Origin: an uncultured Luminiphilus sp.
GTDB taxonomy: Bacteria > Pseudomonadota > Gammaproteobacteria > Pseudomonadales > Halieaceae
Length of the DNA: 64,000 bases
Direction: 5' to 3'
NCBI GenBank assembly: GCA_943840615.1
Contig: CALSVI010000008.1
Span: forward strand, 1-64,000
Of this stretch, positions 42,993-52,562 are shown one piece after another. The position numbers and the translations under genes were made by a program. The notes below the pieces were generated by a model. That model did not search any database. It saw only the letters and a program-made list of their open reading frames with translations, and was not told the DNA's origin. Numbering within the stretch: the first letter of the stretch is position 1; each line of letters opens with the position of its first letter.

Positions 42993-43808
42993 TCAGTCAG
43001 ACATCGCCAGCGCTCTCGCCTCTTCTTCGCAGATTTGTGCGTCTGGCGCTGAGAGGTCGTCTGAAGCCAGCTCCGATCTTGCGGCACTCATCGTCGCTTG
43101 AAACAGTGCGTTATTTTGAAGCCTGGCAAAGGCGGCAGCGCCGACTGACATACCCGCTTCCGTGTCGCTCATCCAATGTACATTGCAAACCATCCGGCTT
43201 CGAGCATAGTCCCGGCCCCGGGCCAGGACCGCCTCGGCTTTTTCCGGAGCGAGTTGCGACAGCATTAAGGCCCACCCCCATCCGATCGCACTGTGCCCAC
43301 TGGGATAAGAGCCATCTGTCTCGAGCATTTCCCGGTCCTCGGGTGAGCAAATGGCCTCGTCATTGATCAGGAACGGCCTTAGCCGCTGGTAAGCGGTCTT
43401 TGCTGGGTAGGTGGCAAGGCCCAGATCCGTCAGCGAGCGCTGCAGTAACCGGTACAGGGCAGGTGTTTGGGCCTCACTGACATTGCTTCCCAGCGCGCAA
43501 CTGAAGATCGACGCAGCAGAGGGAAAGGAGAGATGGGCATCTTTTGCGGCGATATCCCAGCGAGCGGAGCCTTCCAAATACCGAAGCGCCTCACTGGCCG
43601 CAACATCTGCCTGCTGCCTTGCAGAGCCCTCAGCTGGAGGCGGCGGGACGAATTGCTTGCTATCCAGCGGTGTATCGCCATGCAGGTAGCCCTGCATGAG
43701 GCCGTGCATGAGTTCCGGCACGGGTCCGAGGATATCGGGCGCGGGCGCTTGTGGCTGGCAAGCTGCGAGAATTGTGAGCATTAATGCTGAGGTGAAAAAC
43801 GCTTTCAT
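42993..43808 (-). CDS. Class A non-specific acid phosphatase, PAP2 fold, lipoprotein-like start
   Basis: The 271-residue protein begins MKAFFTSALMLTILAAC, a lipoprotein signal with lipobox LAAC. The PAP2 triad is complete: KTAYQRLRPF (K-x6-R-P), YPSGHSAIGWGW (P-S-G-H) and SRMVCNVHWMSD (S-R-x5-H-x3-D). These, with the length and DGSYPSGH context, match PhoN/class A acid phosphatases of the periplasm. It would release phosphate from diverse organic monoesters. The gene is independent, with gaps on both sides, and no pho-box was recognised. Confidence 0.88.
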   Translation of the reverse strand: MKAFFTSALMLTILAACQPQAPAPDILGPVPELMHGLMQGYLHGDTPLDSKQFVPPPPAEGSARQQADVAASEALRYLEGSARWDIAAKDAHLSFPSAASIFSCALGSNVSEAQTPALYRLLQRSLTDLGLATYPAKTAYQRLRPFLINDEAICSPEDREMLETDGSYPSGHSAIGWGWALMLSQLAPEKAEAVLARGRDYARSRMVCNVHWMSDTEAGMSVGAAAFARLQNNALFQATMSAARSELASDDLSAPDAQICEEEARALAMSD

Positions 43809-43884
43809 CGGGACTCCATTTGGGCGATGCGGGTGTTGAAGCGGGCGCGAGTATGACGGTTTCTGAAAAATCGGTCCAACCAGT

Positions 43885-44529
43885 TCAATGGTAATCCATA
43901 CCGCTGAGCAGTGCGCTCATTTCGTCGTAGTGGTGGATAAAGACTCCCGGCGTCTGTTGCGATGCCAGAGCCAGCAGGCAGTGCGCGAGCGCTCTGGCCT
44001 CAATGCTGCGGTATCGACGCCAGGCGCCAAGCATGATCCGATCGGCAATCGGTGCAATACGTTGTAAAAAGGCCTCTACCGGGCGGCCACCCTTCCGCGG
44101 TCCGATTAGCAGCCCCGGCCGGAGAATATCCAGTCGTGAAAAGTCCATTTTTTGAAGGTCTCGCTCGAGCTCGCCCTTTACCCGGGAGTAGAACACCGAT
44201 GCGTCAGGCTGGGCGCCCACGGCGGTGACGACCAGGAAGTGTCTGATGTCTGCAGCCCTCGCCGCCGCTGCAAAGCTCAGAACAGCAGCATAGTCGACTT
44301 CTCGAAAGGCCTCCCGAGATCCCGCCTGACGGATCGTCGTGCCCAACGTGCACACTGCGGCGTCTGCGCCAGGAAGAAGAGGGAGCTTTGAAAAACCCGC
44401 TACGATTTCACGCGACGCTCTGCCAGTGGGGCGCCTGCCCACGCTGGTCACATGATGAGTTTGCGCCGAGCAAATTGTCAGCAGTTCGTTGCCCACTAAA
44501 CCGGTACCTCCGGCAAGCAATAAATTCAT
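43885..44529 (-). CDS. TIP30-like NAD(P)-binding oxidoreductase
   Basis: A 214-residue Rossmann-fold protein: LLLAGGTGLVGNELL at the N-terminus is the T-G-x2-G-x2-G nucleotide loop, followed by VTSVGRRPTG (NADP-type Arg pair), AAVCTLGTTIRQAGS and FLVVTAVGAQPDASVFYSRV, where the family's S-x-Y-x3-K is seen as SVFYSRVKGELE. It resembles HTATIP2/TIP30-like proteins of the atypical SDR group. These are widespread in gammaproteobacteria without defined substrates. It stands alone between the acid phosphatase and a small membrane-anchored protein. Confidence 0.82.
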   Translation of the reverse strand: MNLLLAGGTGLVGNELLTICSAQTHHVTSVGRRPTGRASREIVAGFSKLPLLPGADAAVCTLGTTIRQAGSREAFREVDYAAVLSFAAAARAADIRHFLVVTAVGAQPDASVFYSRVKGELERDLQKMDFSRLDILRPGLLIGPRKGGRPVEAFLQRIAPIADRIMLGAWRRYRSIEARALAHCLLALASQQTPGVFIHHYDEMSALLSGMDYH

Positions 44530-44589
44530 GCGGTATAGCCCCCGTTCAGGCGCCCTGTTTCATCGCAGAAGTGTGACTTCCATGAAGGG

Positions 44590-45153
44590 TCATTGGGTCG
44601 CAAGGTTGCTTGCGTTCAGTTGTCTCGCCGCCGTCCAGTCCCATTGGGCGAGGTCGATATCGACGCTAAAAGTGTCGAAATGCTCCTGCCACAGGGCGGG
44701 GCTTCGCAGGTTTGATTGGCCCCTGAGCCAGGTCTGCCCGGCGCGGTCCCCGACACAGAGCAGTGTCTTGGCATTGGTTTCAGCGTTGGCGGTAGGGAGT
44801 GCTTGTGTGGCACCCGGCTGGCAGCGAGATCGATGATAGACCCATGCGATGACCTCACCATCAAGCTCGTAAGCGTGGATTTGCAGGTCCGGAGTGAGAA
44901 CCTGTCGTAGGCGAATATAGGGCTGCCCCGTGTCTGATAGTTGACGGCGCCACTGTGTGGTGTGGTCTGAGTGCAGGTACTGCCAGTCAATGTAATCTGT
45001 GCCGTAAGTCAGCGCATCTTTGGGAACCTCCTCACGGCCGCCCGCTGAGTCGCCAGATGACATCCCGCCGAGTGACATGACGCCGAGGCCAAATACCACA
45101 GCGATAGTGACAATAACGATGAGGGTCATGAGTGCAGCAAAAAACTTATTCAT
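44590..45153 (-). CDS. Membrane-anchored protein of unknown function
   Basis: This 187-residue protein has one N-terminal transmembrane segment (FFAALMTLIVIVTIAVVFGL), a Gly/Ser-rich linker and a soluble part with DYIDWQYLHSDHTTQWRRQL, YIRLRQVLTPDLQIHAYELD and VIAWVYHRSRCQPG. I do not recognise the soluble domain. Its start overlaps the end of the sterol-desaturase-like gene by 8 bp, so the two are probably cotranscribed and may act at the same membrane. There is no clear catalytic motif; Cys residues at RSRCQPG and TLLCVGD could form a pair. Confidence 0.65.
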   Translation of the reverse strand: MNKFFAALMTLIVIVTIAVVFGLGVMSLGGMSSGDSAGGREEVPKDALTYGTDYIDWQYLHSDHTTQWRRQLSDTGQPYIRLRQVLTPDLQIHAYELDGEVIAWVYHRSRCQPGATQALPTANAETNAKTLLCVGDRAGQTWLRGQSNLRSPALWQEHFDTFSVDIDLAQWDWTAARQLNASNLATQ

Positions 45154-46159
45154 GAGAGCTCGCCGGTGAAGCGCTGCGCTTTGTTTTGATCATACTGTTC
45201 CAGTCTCGGAATGGCGCCGATATGTTTTGCCAAAAGGAGCGATACTGTTCTTGATTCCCCGGCCCTAAACCCCAGGGCGTGTATTCGTCTTTTTCAGGAA
45301 TATACAACGTGCCAAACAGGCGATCCCAAAGACTCGTTACTGCCGCCAGATTGGTGTCCCGATGTTTTCCAAGATAGCTGTGGTGCGTGTGGTGCATGAC
45401 GGGGCTGTGGAGCCATTTCGACAGCCAATGGGGATAATGAAAGGCCACATGGTAGTGTCGAAATGACCCGTTAAACCCTAAGAGCAGCGCAAAGAAGCCC
45501 AGGTTAAATAGCGTTGCTTGAGAGATATTGCTGTCAAATAGCCAGCCAAAGATGCCTCCCGCGGCACCGAAAGAGACCGCCGCACCTGCCGCATAAAGGG
45601 GCCCCTCGAGAAAGTGCTCGCGGTAGCGGGTCAGGGGCGTCAGCACTTCGGCAGAGTGATGCACTTTGTGAATTGCCCACAGTGTGGGGATTTTATGCTC
45701 CGAATAGTGGATCAGAAAAAACACCAGGTCATAAATGAGCAACGTCACTAGGCTATAAAGTAGCATCCATGCAAAGTTGCTCTGTAATGTCGGGCCGCGT
45801 CCGATTAGCGCCTCAAGCGCGCTGATCACCATTGCCTCTGTTCCGGGCGCAATGCCGACGAGGAAGCTGGTGACCCAGAGCGGACGCAAAACGCGCTCAA
45901 AGACGTAAAGCCCGACGTCGACCTTTGCCGAGACATGGGTGTAGATATCACGGGGCAGCAAAAACTCGCCAAGCGGCATTCGGCGAACCTGACCGGCAGC
46001 GGACTTGGCCCCCATCCCTCCACGGACAAGCCATATGCCGGTCGCCAGGATCACTGTGAGCAGCAGTATCGGCCAGGTCAGATCGCGGGGTATGTGCTCT
46101 GCGACGGTGGCGATGGCGGGGGCAATGAGCTGGCTTATAGGGCCCGATGCGGTATCCAT
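45146..46159 (-). CDS. Sterol desaturase/fatty-acid hydroxylase family protein
   Basis: The 337-residue integral membrane protein carries the three histidine boxes of the diiron hydroxylase superfamily: HYSEHKIPTLW with HKVHHSAEVL, a central HYHVAFHYPHW, and HSPVMHHTHHSYLGKH. Several transmembrane spans lie before and between them (LTWPILLLTVILATGIWLV). It would use O2 and two electrons to hydroxylate or desaturate a membrane lipid. Substrate could be a fatty acid, hopanoid or carotenoid; the family does not allow a choice. It overlaps the next gene downstream, suggesting co-translation. Confidence 0.88.
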   Translation of the reverse strand: MDTASGPISQLIAPAIATVAEHIPRDLTWPILLLTVILATGIWLVRGGMGAKSAAGQVRRMPLGEFLLPRDIYTHVSAKVDVGLYVFERVLRPLWVTSFLVGIAPGTEAMVISALEALIGRGPTLQSNFAWMLLYSLVTLLIYDLVFFLIHYSEHKIPTLWAIHKVHHSAEVLTPLTRYREHFLEGPLYAAGAAVSFGAAGGIFGWLFDSNISQATLFNLGFFALLLGFNGSFRHYHVAFHYPHWLSKWLHSPVMHHTHHSYLGKHRDTNLAAVTSLWDRLFGTLYIPEKDEYTPWGLGPGNQEQYRSFWQNISAPFRDWNSMIKTKRSASPASSHE

Positions 46160-46294
46160 GCTCTGAGTATACGGACATCGAGACGCGTGAATAACCGGTG
46201 TGCGGTGAACGTGGGGTTTAGCCGCAATCTTCAGATGCCCTCGACTTCGTTGTCATGTCAAAATGGCAGGCCTCGTAGATAAAGCGGTCATGCG

Positions 46295-46873
46295 ATGACG
46301 TCAATGCAGGGTAGAGTGGTCAGTGCCTTTCTGGGTGCTCCGGGCGAGCTGAGTAAAGCGGCGCAGACCGAACTGGAATTCGCGTTCGATGGCATTGTCG
46401 GTGACCGACACCGCGGCCTGAGCCGCAAGGCTTGGGATCTCACCGATAAGCAGCCCGGCGGCACGGAGCGCCGCAATGAGCGGCAGTGGTCAGCGGTGGC
46501 CCAGGAAGATCTGCATCGTGTCTCCGAAACGCTGAGTCTCGGCGCGCCATTGACTGCGGGCGATGTAGCAGTGAACTTGAGTATTGCCGGTGTGCCGGCG
46601 TTTTCTCGCTTACCCAGAGGCACGATCCTCACGTTTGAGGGGGGTGTGGTGTTGATGGTGGAGGAGTACAACCCGCCGTGCAGCAGAATGTCCCATTACA
46701 TAGCGGAGAGCCATAGGGCCAGCACAGGGGGGACGTTGGCGGACACCGACTTTATCGAGGCGGCTAAATTTTGTCGGGGTTTAGTGGGTGTGGTAGAGGT
46801 GCCCGGTGTGGTGTCTGTGGGTGAGCGCGTTACCGTGGCAGCCGAGATACTGCCAAAATGGTTGCGGGCGTGA
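46295..46873 (+). CDS. MOSC domain protein
   Basis: About 192 residues: MTSMQGRVVSAFLGAPGELS at the start, a MOSC core with FDGIVGDRHRGLSRK and a Thr/Arg-rich loop, and VVLMVEEYNPPCSRMSHYIA, where the Cys corresponds to the conserved MOSC cysteine (sulfur carrier). MOSC proteins act on molybdenum cofactor or N-hydroxylated compounds. There is no molybdoenzyme next to it, and no beta-barrel MOSC_N domain, so it is the short YiiM-like form. The next gene starts 26 bp downstream on the same strand and could share its transcript. ATG 46304 is an alternative start. Confidence 0.85.
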   Translation: MTSMQGRVVSAFLGAPGELSKAAQTELEFAFDGIVGDRHRGLSRKAWDLTDKQPGGTERRNERQWSAVAQEDLHRVSETLSLGAPLTAGDVAVNLSIAGVPAFSRLPRGTILTFEGGVVLMVEEYNPPCSRMSHYIAESHRASTGGTLADTDFIEAAKFCRGLVGVVEVPGVVSVGERVTVAAEILPKWLRA

Positions 46874-46899
46874 GTCATAATGGAAGAGGTAGAAGCGCT

Positions 46900-48324
46900 A
46901 TGGATAACTTGCTGAAGTTTTACATCGATGGAGCGTGGGTCGAGCCCGTATCGGACGAGACTATGCCAGTATTGAACCCGGCGTCGGCGCAGCAGATCGG
47001 TGAGGTCGCCTTAGGCAACGAGGCCGATGTCGATCGAGCGGTAGCCACGGCATCAGCCGCTTTCGAGCATTACGGCCAATCTGAAAAGTCAGCGCGTCTC
47101 GACCTGCTGAGACGAATCCGTGAAGTGAGCGAGCGGCGGTTTGAGGAGCTCGCGCAGGCGATGCGTCTCGAAATGGGCGCGCCGATTACCATGGCGAGAG
47201 AGGCACAGGCAGATGCGGCAATTGGGCACCTCGACGGCTTTATTGGGGCGCTGGAGAAGCTTGAGGAGCACCAGCGATTCGATAATGGTGAGGTACTGCT
47301 CAGGGAGCCGATCGGCGTTTGCGGTCTAATCACTCCCTGGAATTGGCCCATCAACCAGGTGGTGCTCAAGGTATTGCCGGTCATCGCTACAGGCTGTACC
47401 TGCGTCCTTAAGCCCAGTGAGCACACCCCGATTTCTGCCATGCTGTACGCAGAGATCTTGCATGAAGCGGGCGTTCCTGCCGGTGTCTTTAATCTGGTGA
47501 ATGGTGTCGGGCCGGTGGTGGGTTCCGCCTTATCCCGGCACCCCGGCGTTCAGATGATGTCTTTTACCGGCTCTACCCGCGCGGGGACCGCCGTGACTCG
47601 CGACGCCGCAGAGTCGGTGAAGCGCGTCACGCTCGAGCTTGGGGGTAAGTCGCCCAATTTAGTCTTTGCAGACTGTGATCTCGAAGCGCGGGTGACCCAG
47701 TCGGTTGCCGAGTGCATGTTTAACACCGGACAATCCTGCGATGCGCCGACTCGCTTGCTGGTGGAGCGCGCGTGCTATGACGAAGCCGTTGAGATTGCTC
47801 GGCGCGCTGCGGCAACGACGGAGGTCGGTGATCCCGAGCAGGAGGGAGAGCACATTGGTCCGCTGTTTGATCAGATCCAGTTTGACCGGGTACAAAACAT
47901 GATTCAGGTAGGCATCGATGAGGGCGCCAATCTGATTGCGGGTGGCTTGGGTCGTCCCGAGGGCTTTGATGCCGGCTGGTATGTGCGGCCAACTATTTTT
48001 GCTGACGTGAATAACGCCATGCGCATCGCCCGAGAGGAAATCTTTGGCCCCGTATTGACCATTATTCCGTTCGATACTGAAGAAGAGGCGGTGGCGATAG
48101 CCAACGATACCCCATATGGCCTCGCGGCTTATGTGCAAACCGGTAGCCCGGATCGGGCGGCAAGGCTGTCGCGCACGCTGCGCGCGGGCGCCGTACACAT
48201 TAACGGTGGTGCCTATGAGTACGGCTCCCCCTTTGGTGGCTATAAAGCCTCGGGCAATGGCCGCGAGGGCGGAGAGATGGGTCTCGAGGATCTGCTCGAG
48301 ACCAAAATGGTGCACGGGTTGTAA
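46900..48324 (+). CDS. NAD(P)-dependent aldehyde dehydrogenase
   Basis: The start is placed at ATG 46900 (MDNLLKFYIDG) with GGAAGAGG upstream. The 474-residue ALDH has CGLITPWNWPINQVVLKVLP, FTGSTRAGTAV, the base ELGGKSPNLVFADC near residue 245, nucleophile NTGQSCDAPTRLLV near 280, and EEIFGPVLTIIPF. It belongs to the common betaine-aldehyde/medium-chain ALDH group. It is convergent with the DmdA-like gene, and an iron alcohol dehydrogenase lies beyond, so a role in alcohol-to-acid oxidation of a small osmolyte derivative is possible, but inferred only. Confidence 0.9.
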   Translation: MDNLLKFYIDGAWVEPVSDETMPVLNPASAQQIGEVALGNEADVDRAVATASAAFEHYGQSEKSARLDLLRRIREVSERRFEELAQAMRLEMGAPITMAREAQADAAIGHLDGFIGALEKLEEHQRFDNGEVLLREPIGVCGLITPWNWPINQVVLKVLPVIATGCTCVLKPSEHTPISAMLYAEILHEAGVPAGVFNLVNGVGPVVGSALSRHPGVQMMSFTGSTRAGTAVTRDAAESVKRVTLELGGKSPNLVFADCDLEARVTQSVAECMFNTGQSCDAPTRLLVERACYDEAVEIARRAAATTEVGDPEQEGEHIGPLFDQIQFDRVQNMIQVGIDEGANLIAGGLGRPEGFDAGWYVRPTIFADVNNAMRIAREEIFGPVLTIIPFDTEEEAVAIANDTPYGLAAYVQTGSPDRAARLSRTLRAGAVHINGGAYEYGSPFGGYKASGNGREGGEMGLEDLLETKMVHGL

Positions 48325-48357
48325 TGGTGGGGTTGGGGCGGCAAAGCCCCGATCATG

Positions 48358-49479
48358 TCAGTGTGCGGTGGTTTGCCAGCTTTTGTCGGCGATCTGCCCC
48401 GACACCGGCTCCCCGGATACCTCGATGGTGACGCTATTACCCACCACTGCACTCCCTGCGGGCACGTAGCCCAACCCCACGTTGTGTCCCAGCCGGGGGG
48501 AATACGCCATGCTTGTTACGTAACCTGCCCCGGCGCCGTCAGCTACAGACATCGGGTAGGTAACCCGGGGGTTGGCCAGCGACTCTCCCGATACGACCAA
48601 ATTCACCATTTGCTGCGTCGGGCCGTCCTGTGCGATTTTTTCCAGAGCCTCTCTGCCCAGGTAATCGGCGGACTTACCCATTTTGAAGAAACGATCCAGT
48701 CCGGCTTCGATTGGATTATTGTCCAGCGTCATATCATTGCCATGCGATAGCAGGCCGGTCTCGATACGGTCGATTAAATTGGGGCAGCCCGGTCGTAGGT
48801 TGAGGTCTGCTCCGGCGGCTGCAATGGTGTCCCACAGTCGCTCTCCTTCAGAGGGCTCGTTGAGATACAGCTCAAAGCCCCCCTGACCACTCCAGCCCGT
48901 TCTGGCAACGACAAGAGGTATGCCGGCTATCTGTGTTTCGATAAAACGGAAGAAGCGGATATCGCCGACGGGCTCTTCGATCAACCGACTGAGCAGGGCT
49001 TCTGATTTGGGGCCCTGCAGTGAGAGAGGGAAGACGTCGGGATCCGATACCGTCACGTTGAAGCCCGCGCCCAAGGCAAGGCCCTTCACCCAAAGCAACA
49101 CGTCGGAGTCAGAGATGGACAGCCAGAAATGATCCGGCGCCAGGCAGAGAATGATGGGGTCGTTAACAATGCCCGCGCGTTCGTCCAGAAGGGGCGCATA
49201 GACGCACTGGCCGGGCACGATGGCCGACAGGTCGCGAGGTGTGAGGAACTCCACCAGCTTTAGCGCGTCACGACCTTTGACTTCGACCTGCACCTGGCAG
49301 GCGACGTCCCAGATTTGAACGTGTTCTCTCAGGTGCCAGTAGTCATCTTCCAGCGACACGTAGGCCGTGGGCAGTACGACATGGTTGTAAACCGATGTGG
49401 CTTTGGCGCCGGTATGCGAACGGGCTTCGAAGGGAGATTTACGAAGGCGTCTTGAGAGGGAAAGGACGGGTGCATTCAT
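48358..49479 (-). CDS. dmdA: DMSP demethylase-like GcvT-family aminomethyltransferase
   Basis: The 373-residue GcvT-fold protein begins LSRRLRKSPFEARSHTGAKA and continues with EDDYWHLREHVQIWDVACQV, then LVEFLTPRDLSA, DERAGIVNDPIIL and FWLSISDSDVLLWVKGLALG. These blocks resemble DmdA of SAR11 and other marine bacteria more than ordinary GcvT, and the length is that of DmdA. DmdA transfers a methyl group from dimethylsulfoniopropionate to tetrahydrofolate, giving methylmercaptopropionate. Related GcvT-like paralogues exist that are not DMSP enzymes, so the call needs a phylogeny. The adjacent Fe-ADH and symporter are divergent from it across 266 bp. Confidence 0.78.
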   Translation of the reverse strand: MNAPVLSLSRRLRKSPFEARSHTGAKATSVYNHVVLPTAYVSLEDDYWHLREHVQIWDVACQVQVEVKGRDALKLVEFLTPRDLSAIVPGQCVYAPLLDERAGIVNDPIILCLAPDHFWLSISDSDVLLWVKGLALGAGFNVTVSDPDVFPLSLQGPKSEALLSRLIEEPVGDIRFFRFIETQIAGIPLVVARTGWSGQGGFELYLNEPSEGERLWDTIAAAGADLNLRPGCPNLIDRIETGLLSHGNDMTLDNNPIEAGLDRFFKMGKSADYLGREALEKIAQDGPTQQMVNLVVSGESLANPRVTYPMSVADGAGAGYVTSMAYSPRLGHNVGLGYVPAGSAVVGNSVTIEVSGEPVSGQIADKSWQTTAH

Positions 49480-49745
49480 GGGCTGAGCTCTCTTATCTAA
49501 CAGATGCGGTTCTCTGACCGGATGGCTGGAGTCGCAGTTATGGGGTCATGTAAGTACCTGTTTTTGTCATGCAGGGCGAAGCGATTAAGGCGTGCTAGAG
49601 TAATGCGTTGCACGTGGTTTACGGCGCGAATATAAGCAAAGAAGCACGCTGATGCACCTCTTTTTAAGGGATGGGAGCCATTTTTTTTATAGCGGTATTC
49701 TGGCCTTGATAGGGTGTTGTTAAGATTATGAGGATAACTTTCTAA

Positions 49746-50930
49746 GTGATTGATAAAAATTCAGAAAATTTGCTTTCTCACTGTGACTGGTCTTTCCCGG
49801 TACCAATTGCTTATGGCCCCGGCCGGTTGGCTGAATTGGGCCGCGGGGCCATGGAAATGGGGCTGACCAACCCGCTTATCGTGACGGACCGGGGGTCCGC
49901 TCAACTACCGTTTATGGGTGCGTTGCAGGGTGCACTGAAGGCGAGGGGTATCGACAGTGATATTTTTGCCGATGTTGCGCCGAATCCGAAGGACACCAAC
50001 ATTACGTCGGCGCGGCAAATGTATCGTCAGGGCGGGCACGATGCTGTCATCGCTATCGGCGGGGGGAGTGGCATGGATGCGGGTAAGGCGACCGCTCTGA
50101 CCGCCAACAACGATTGCGATATTTGGGAGTTTGATTTTGATCGGGAGAGTCCGGTATTGCCCGTCGGTCACGAATTTCCCAAGTTGATCTGTATCCCTAC
50201 GACAGCGGGCACGGGTGCGGAAACCGAGAGCACGGCAATGATCACGCACACCGAGAGAGGGATGAAGCTGTGCGTGTGGCACGCGGATCTGAAGCCTTCA
50301 CTCACTTTGCTGGACCCGGAGATCACGGTAGGTTTGCCGGCGACGCTCACTGCCTGGACAGGCATTGACGCCATGGTGCATGCGATTGAGGCTTATTGCG
50401 TACCCGACTACCACCCGATGTGTGACGGCATCGCGCTGGAGGCGCTGGCGCTGATTGGTCAGTGGCTTCCCTGCGCGGTGGAAGAGCCGGGCAGCATGAC
50501 GGCGCGCGGTGGCATGCAGATCGGCGCATGCCTGGCCGGGGTGTCGTTTTTGAAAGGACTGGGCCTGGTTCACGCCATTAGTCACATGGTGGGGGCAGAG
50601 TTCGACACGCACCATGGCCTAACCAATGCCATCGCGTTACCCGCGGTGCTTCGCTTCAATGCGCCGGCTATCAGCCACAAGCTGCCCGCCCTGTCGCGGG
50701 CACTTGGTCTCGAGAGTGCCGATTTTGCGTCTTTTGACGCGGCAATCTGTCAGATGCTGGACCGGCTCGACATTCCCCGATCGTTGTCCGACATCGGGGT
50801 GCCTGTTGCGGCAGCTCGGAGTATTGCTGAAAAAGCGCATCAGGATGCGGCGGCGGCGACAAATCCGCGGGAAGCTGATGTCGAGACGATAGAACGCTTA
50901 GTCATCGAGGCGATTACGAAAGGCCGATGA
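49746..50930 (+). CDS. Iron-containing alcohol dehydrogenase
   Basis: The 394-residue protein (GTG start) is a group III Fe-ADH: PIAYGPGRLAELG near residue 18, VIAIGGGSGMDAGKATALTA for NAD(P) binding near 98, ICIPTTAGTGAETESTAMI, and metal ligands in VHAIEAYCVPDYHPMCDG and LVHAISHMVGAEFDTHHGLT. It resembles the branch that includes lactaldehyde, ethanol and 3-hydroxypropionate (DddB-like) dehydrogenases. Next to a DmdA-like gene the DddB option is attractive, but DddB lies with dddD/T/C in known clusters and none of those is here. It is followed after 75 bp by the symporter on the same strand. Confidence 0.9.
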   Translation: MIDKNSENLLSHCDWSFPVPIAYGPGRLAELGRGAMEMGLTNPLIVTDRGSAQLPFMGALQGALKARGIDSDIFADVAPNPKDTNITSARQMYRQGGHDAVIAIGGGSGMDAGKATALTANNDCDIWEFDFDRESPVLPVGHEFPKLICIPTTAGTGAETESTAMITHTERGMKLCVWHADLKPSLTLLDPEITVGLPATLTAWTGIDAMVHAIEAYCVPDYHPMCDGIALEALALIGQWLPCAVEEPGSMTARGGMQIGACLAGVSFLKGLGLVHAISHMVGAEFDTHHGLTNAIALPAVLRFNAPAISHKLPALSRALGLESADFASFDAAICQMLDRLDIPRSLSDIGVPVAAARSIAEKAHQDAAAATNPREADVETIERLVIEAITKGR

Positions 50931-51005
50931 TCGGATCGTGTTGTCATCCCCGGGCGTCCTATGAGGGGCCAGTCGAGCTCGGCTCGTGTCCACTGCGGGT
51001 GAGCG

Positions 51006-52562
51006 GTGAATAGTTTCCAACTGGGTATTGTGGCCAGTCTCGCGTGCTATCTGGCGATTGGCTGGTATGCAGGAAGACGTGTCCGACACCTCGAAGACTT
51101 TTTTGTCGCGGGACGCAATGCGCCGACGGTGCTCATTTTGGGCACGCTTGTCGCCAGCTTTATGAGCACTAATGCCTTTATGGGAGAGGCGGGTATGTCC
51201 TATCAGGGACACGCACCGCTGGTCATTATCATGACCTGTTTCAACTGCGTGGGCTACATCATTGGTGCCGTGTTTTTTGGCAGATACCTCCGCAGGAGCA
51301 GGGCGCTCACAGTACCGGCTTTTTTCAGGGCTAGGTTCGCCAGCCGTCGCATTCAGATGTTTGCAGGTGTTTCAATCGTGGTGGGCTTGTCGGCTTATTT
51401 GCTGGCAGTCACATGGGGTATGGCGCTCATCATTACCGAGGTCACCGGTTTTAGTGAAGTGGCGGCCATCATTTTGGTGTGGGTGAGCTATACCTTATTC
51501 ACCCTGTACTCCGGGTCTCGTGGGGTCATCCTGACGGATACCGTGATGTTTGTGCTCTTCTCGGGAATTATCGTTGTCACGTCGTTCTTTATTGTGAGTG
51601 CGGCAGGTGGCTGGTTCACTGCAATCGAATCACTCGCGACCTATGCAGACAAGCCCGGCATCATCGCCTGGCATGGGCGGGTTGGCCCCGACGTACATTG
51701 GCAAACGCCTTTTGATGGATTGCTCTGGGCTACCATTCTCGGACTGGCATGGGGCATTGTCGTGGCGGTGAGTCCGTGGCAAACGAGCCGTTATTTAATG
51801 GCGCGCAGTGAGCATGTGGTGATTCGTTCGGCTTGCGGCGCACTGATCGCGATGTTACTGCTATACCTGGTGACCAACTTTGCGGCGGCCACTGTCAATC
51901 TGATTAACCCCAATATCTCGCCGGCCGAGAGCACCATGATCTGGGTGGCCATGAATCTGCTACCGACGGTATTGGGGGCAGTTTTGATCTGTGGTGTGCT
52001 GGCCGCCGGCCTGTCTTCAGCATCCACGTTTTTATCGTTAGTCGGCTTTAGCGTGAGCCACGATATTTTTGGGAGTGGATCAGAGCAGGGCGATAGTGTT
52101 TCCGGAGAGCACCCGCACAGTGCGGCGCAGCTTCGTTCGGCCCGCTTGGCGATGCTTTTTGTAGGATTGTCTGTGATCGGACTGGCGCTGCTCTTGCCGC
52201 GGAATATTTATTGGCTGACCCACTTTGCGGGACCCCTATTTGCATCGTCTTGGGGTGTGGTGGCCTTCCAGAGTATCTGGAGTAGCCGCATTACTGAGTC
52301 GGGTGCTTTTTGGGGGATGGCGACGGGCTTTGGCGTCAATGTGGGTATGAATGCGCTCGCAATAGGGGGCGTGGTCAAATGGCCTGTGATCGCGGATCCC
52401 ATTCTGGTGGGTGTAATCTGCAGCTACCTTGCAGTCAGCTTTGTGTCGCGACGGGGTAGCGTCAGTCAGGCCGAGAGCGATTACCGTATCGCTTTACATG
52501 TCATGCCGTCACAGAGAGGAATGCAGACGTGGTTCGTCAGACTTTGGTTTGGCCCAAGGTGA
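51006..52562 (+). CDS. Sodium:solute symporter (SSS family)
   Basis: The 518-residue protein (GTG start) has the SSS pattern: first helix with LACYLAIGWYAG, then DFFVAGRNAPTVLILGTLVA, GEAGMSYQGHAPLVIIMTCF, and about 13 further spans, including a Na+-site region AGLSSASTFLSLVGFSVSHD around residue 340. The C-terminus is extended by a polar tail ending MQTWFVRLWFGPR. The stop overlaps the next start as TGATG, and two microprotein genes follow. It probably carries an organic acid or osmolyte. The substrate is not determined by sequence alone. Confidence 0.9.
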   Translation: MNSFQLGIVASLACYLAIGWYAGRRVRHLEDFFVAGRNAPTVLILGTLVASFMSTNAFMGEAGMSYQGHAPLVIIMTCFNCVGYIIGAVFFGRYLRRSRALTVPAFFRARFASRRIQMFAGVSIVVGLSAYLLAVTWGMALIITEVTGFSEVAAIILVWVSYTLFTLYSGSRGVILTDTVMFVLFSGIIVVTSFFIVSAAGGWFTAIESLATYADKPGIIAWHGRVGPDVHWQTPFDGLLWATILGLAWGIVVAVSPWQTSRYLMARSEHVVIRSACGALIAMLLLYLVTNFAAATVNLINPNISPAESTMIWVAMNLLPTVLGAVLICGVLAAGLSSASTFLSLVGFSVSHDIFGSGSEQGDSVSGEHPHSAAQLRSARLAMLFVGLSVIGLALLLPRNIYWLTHFAGPLFASSWGVVAFQSIWSSRITESGAFWGMATGFGVNVGMNALAIGGVVKWPVIADPILVGVICSYLAVSFVSRRGSVSQAESDYRIALHVMPSQRGMQTWFVRLWFGPR

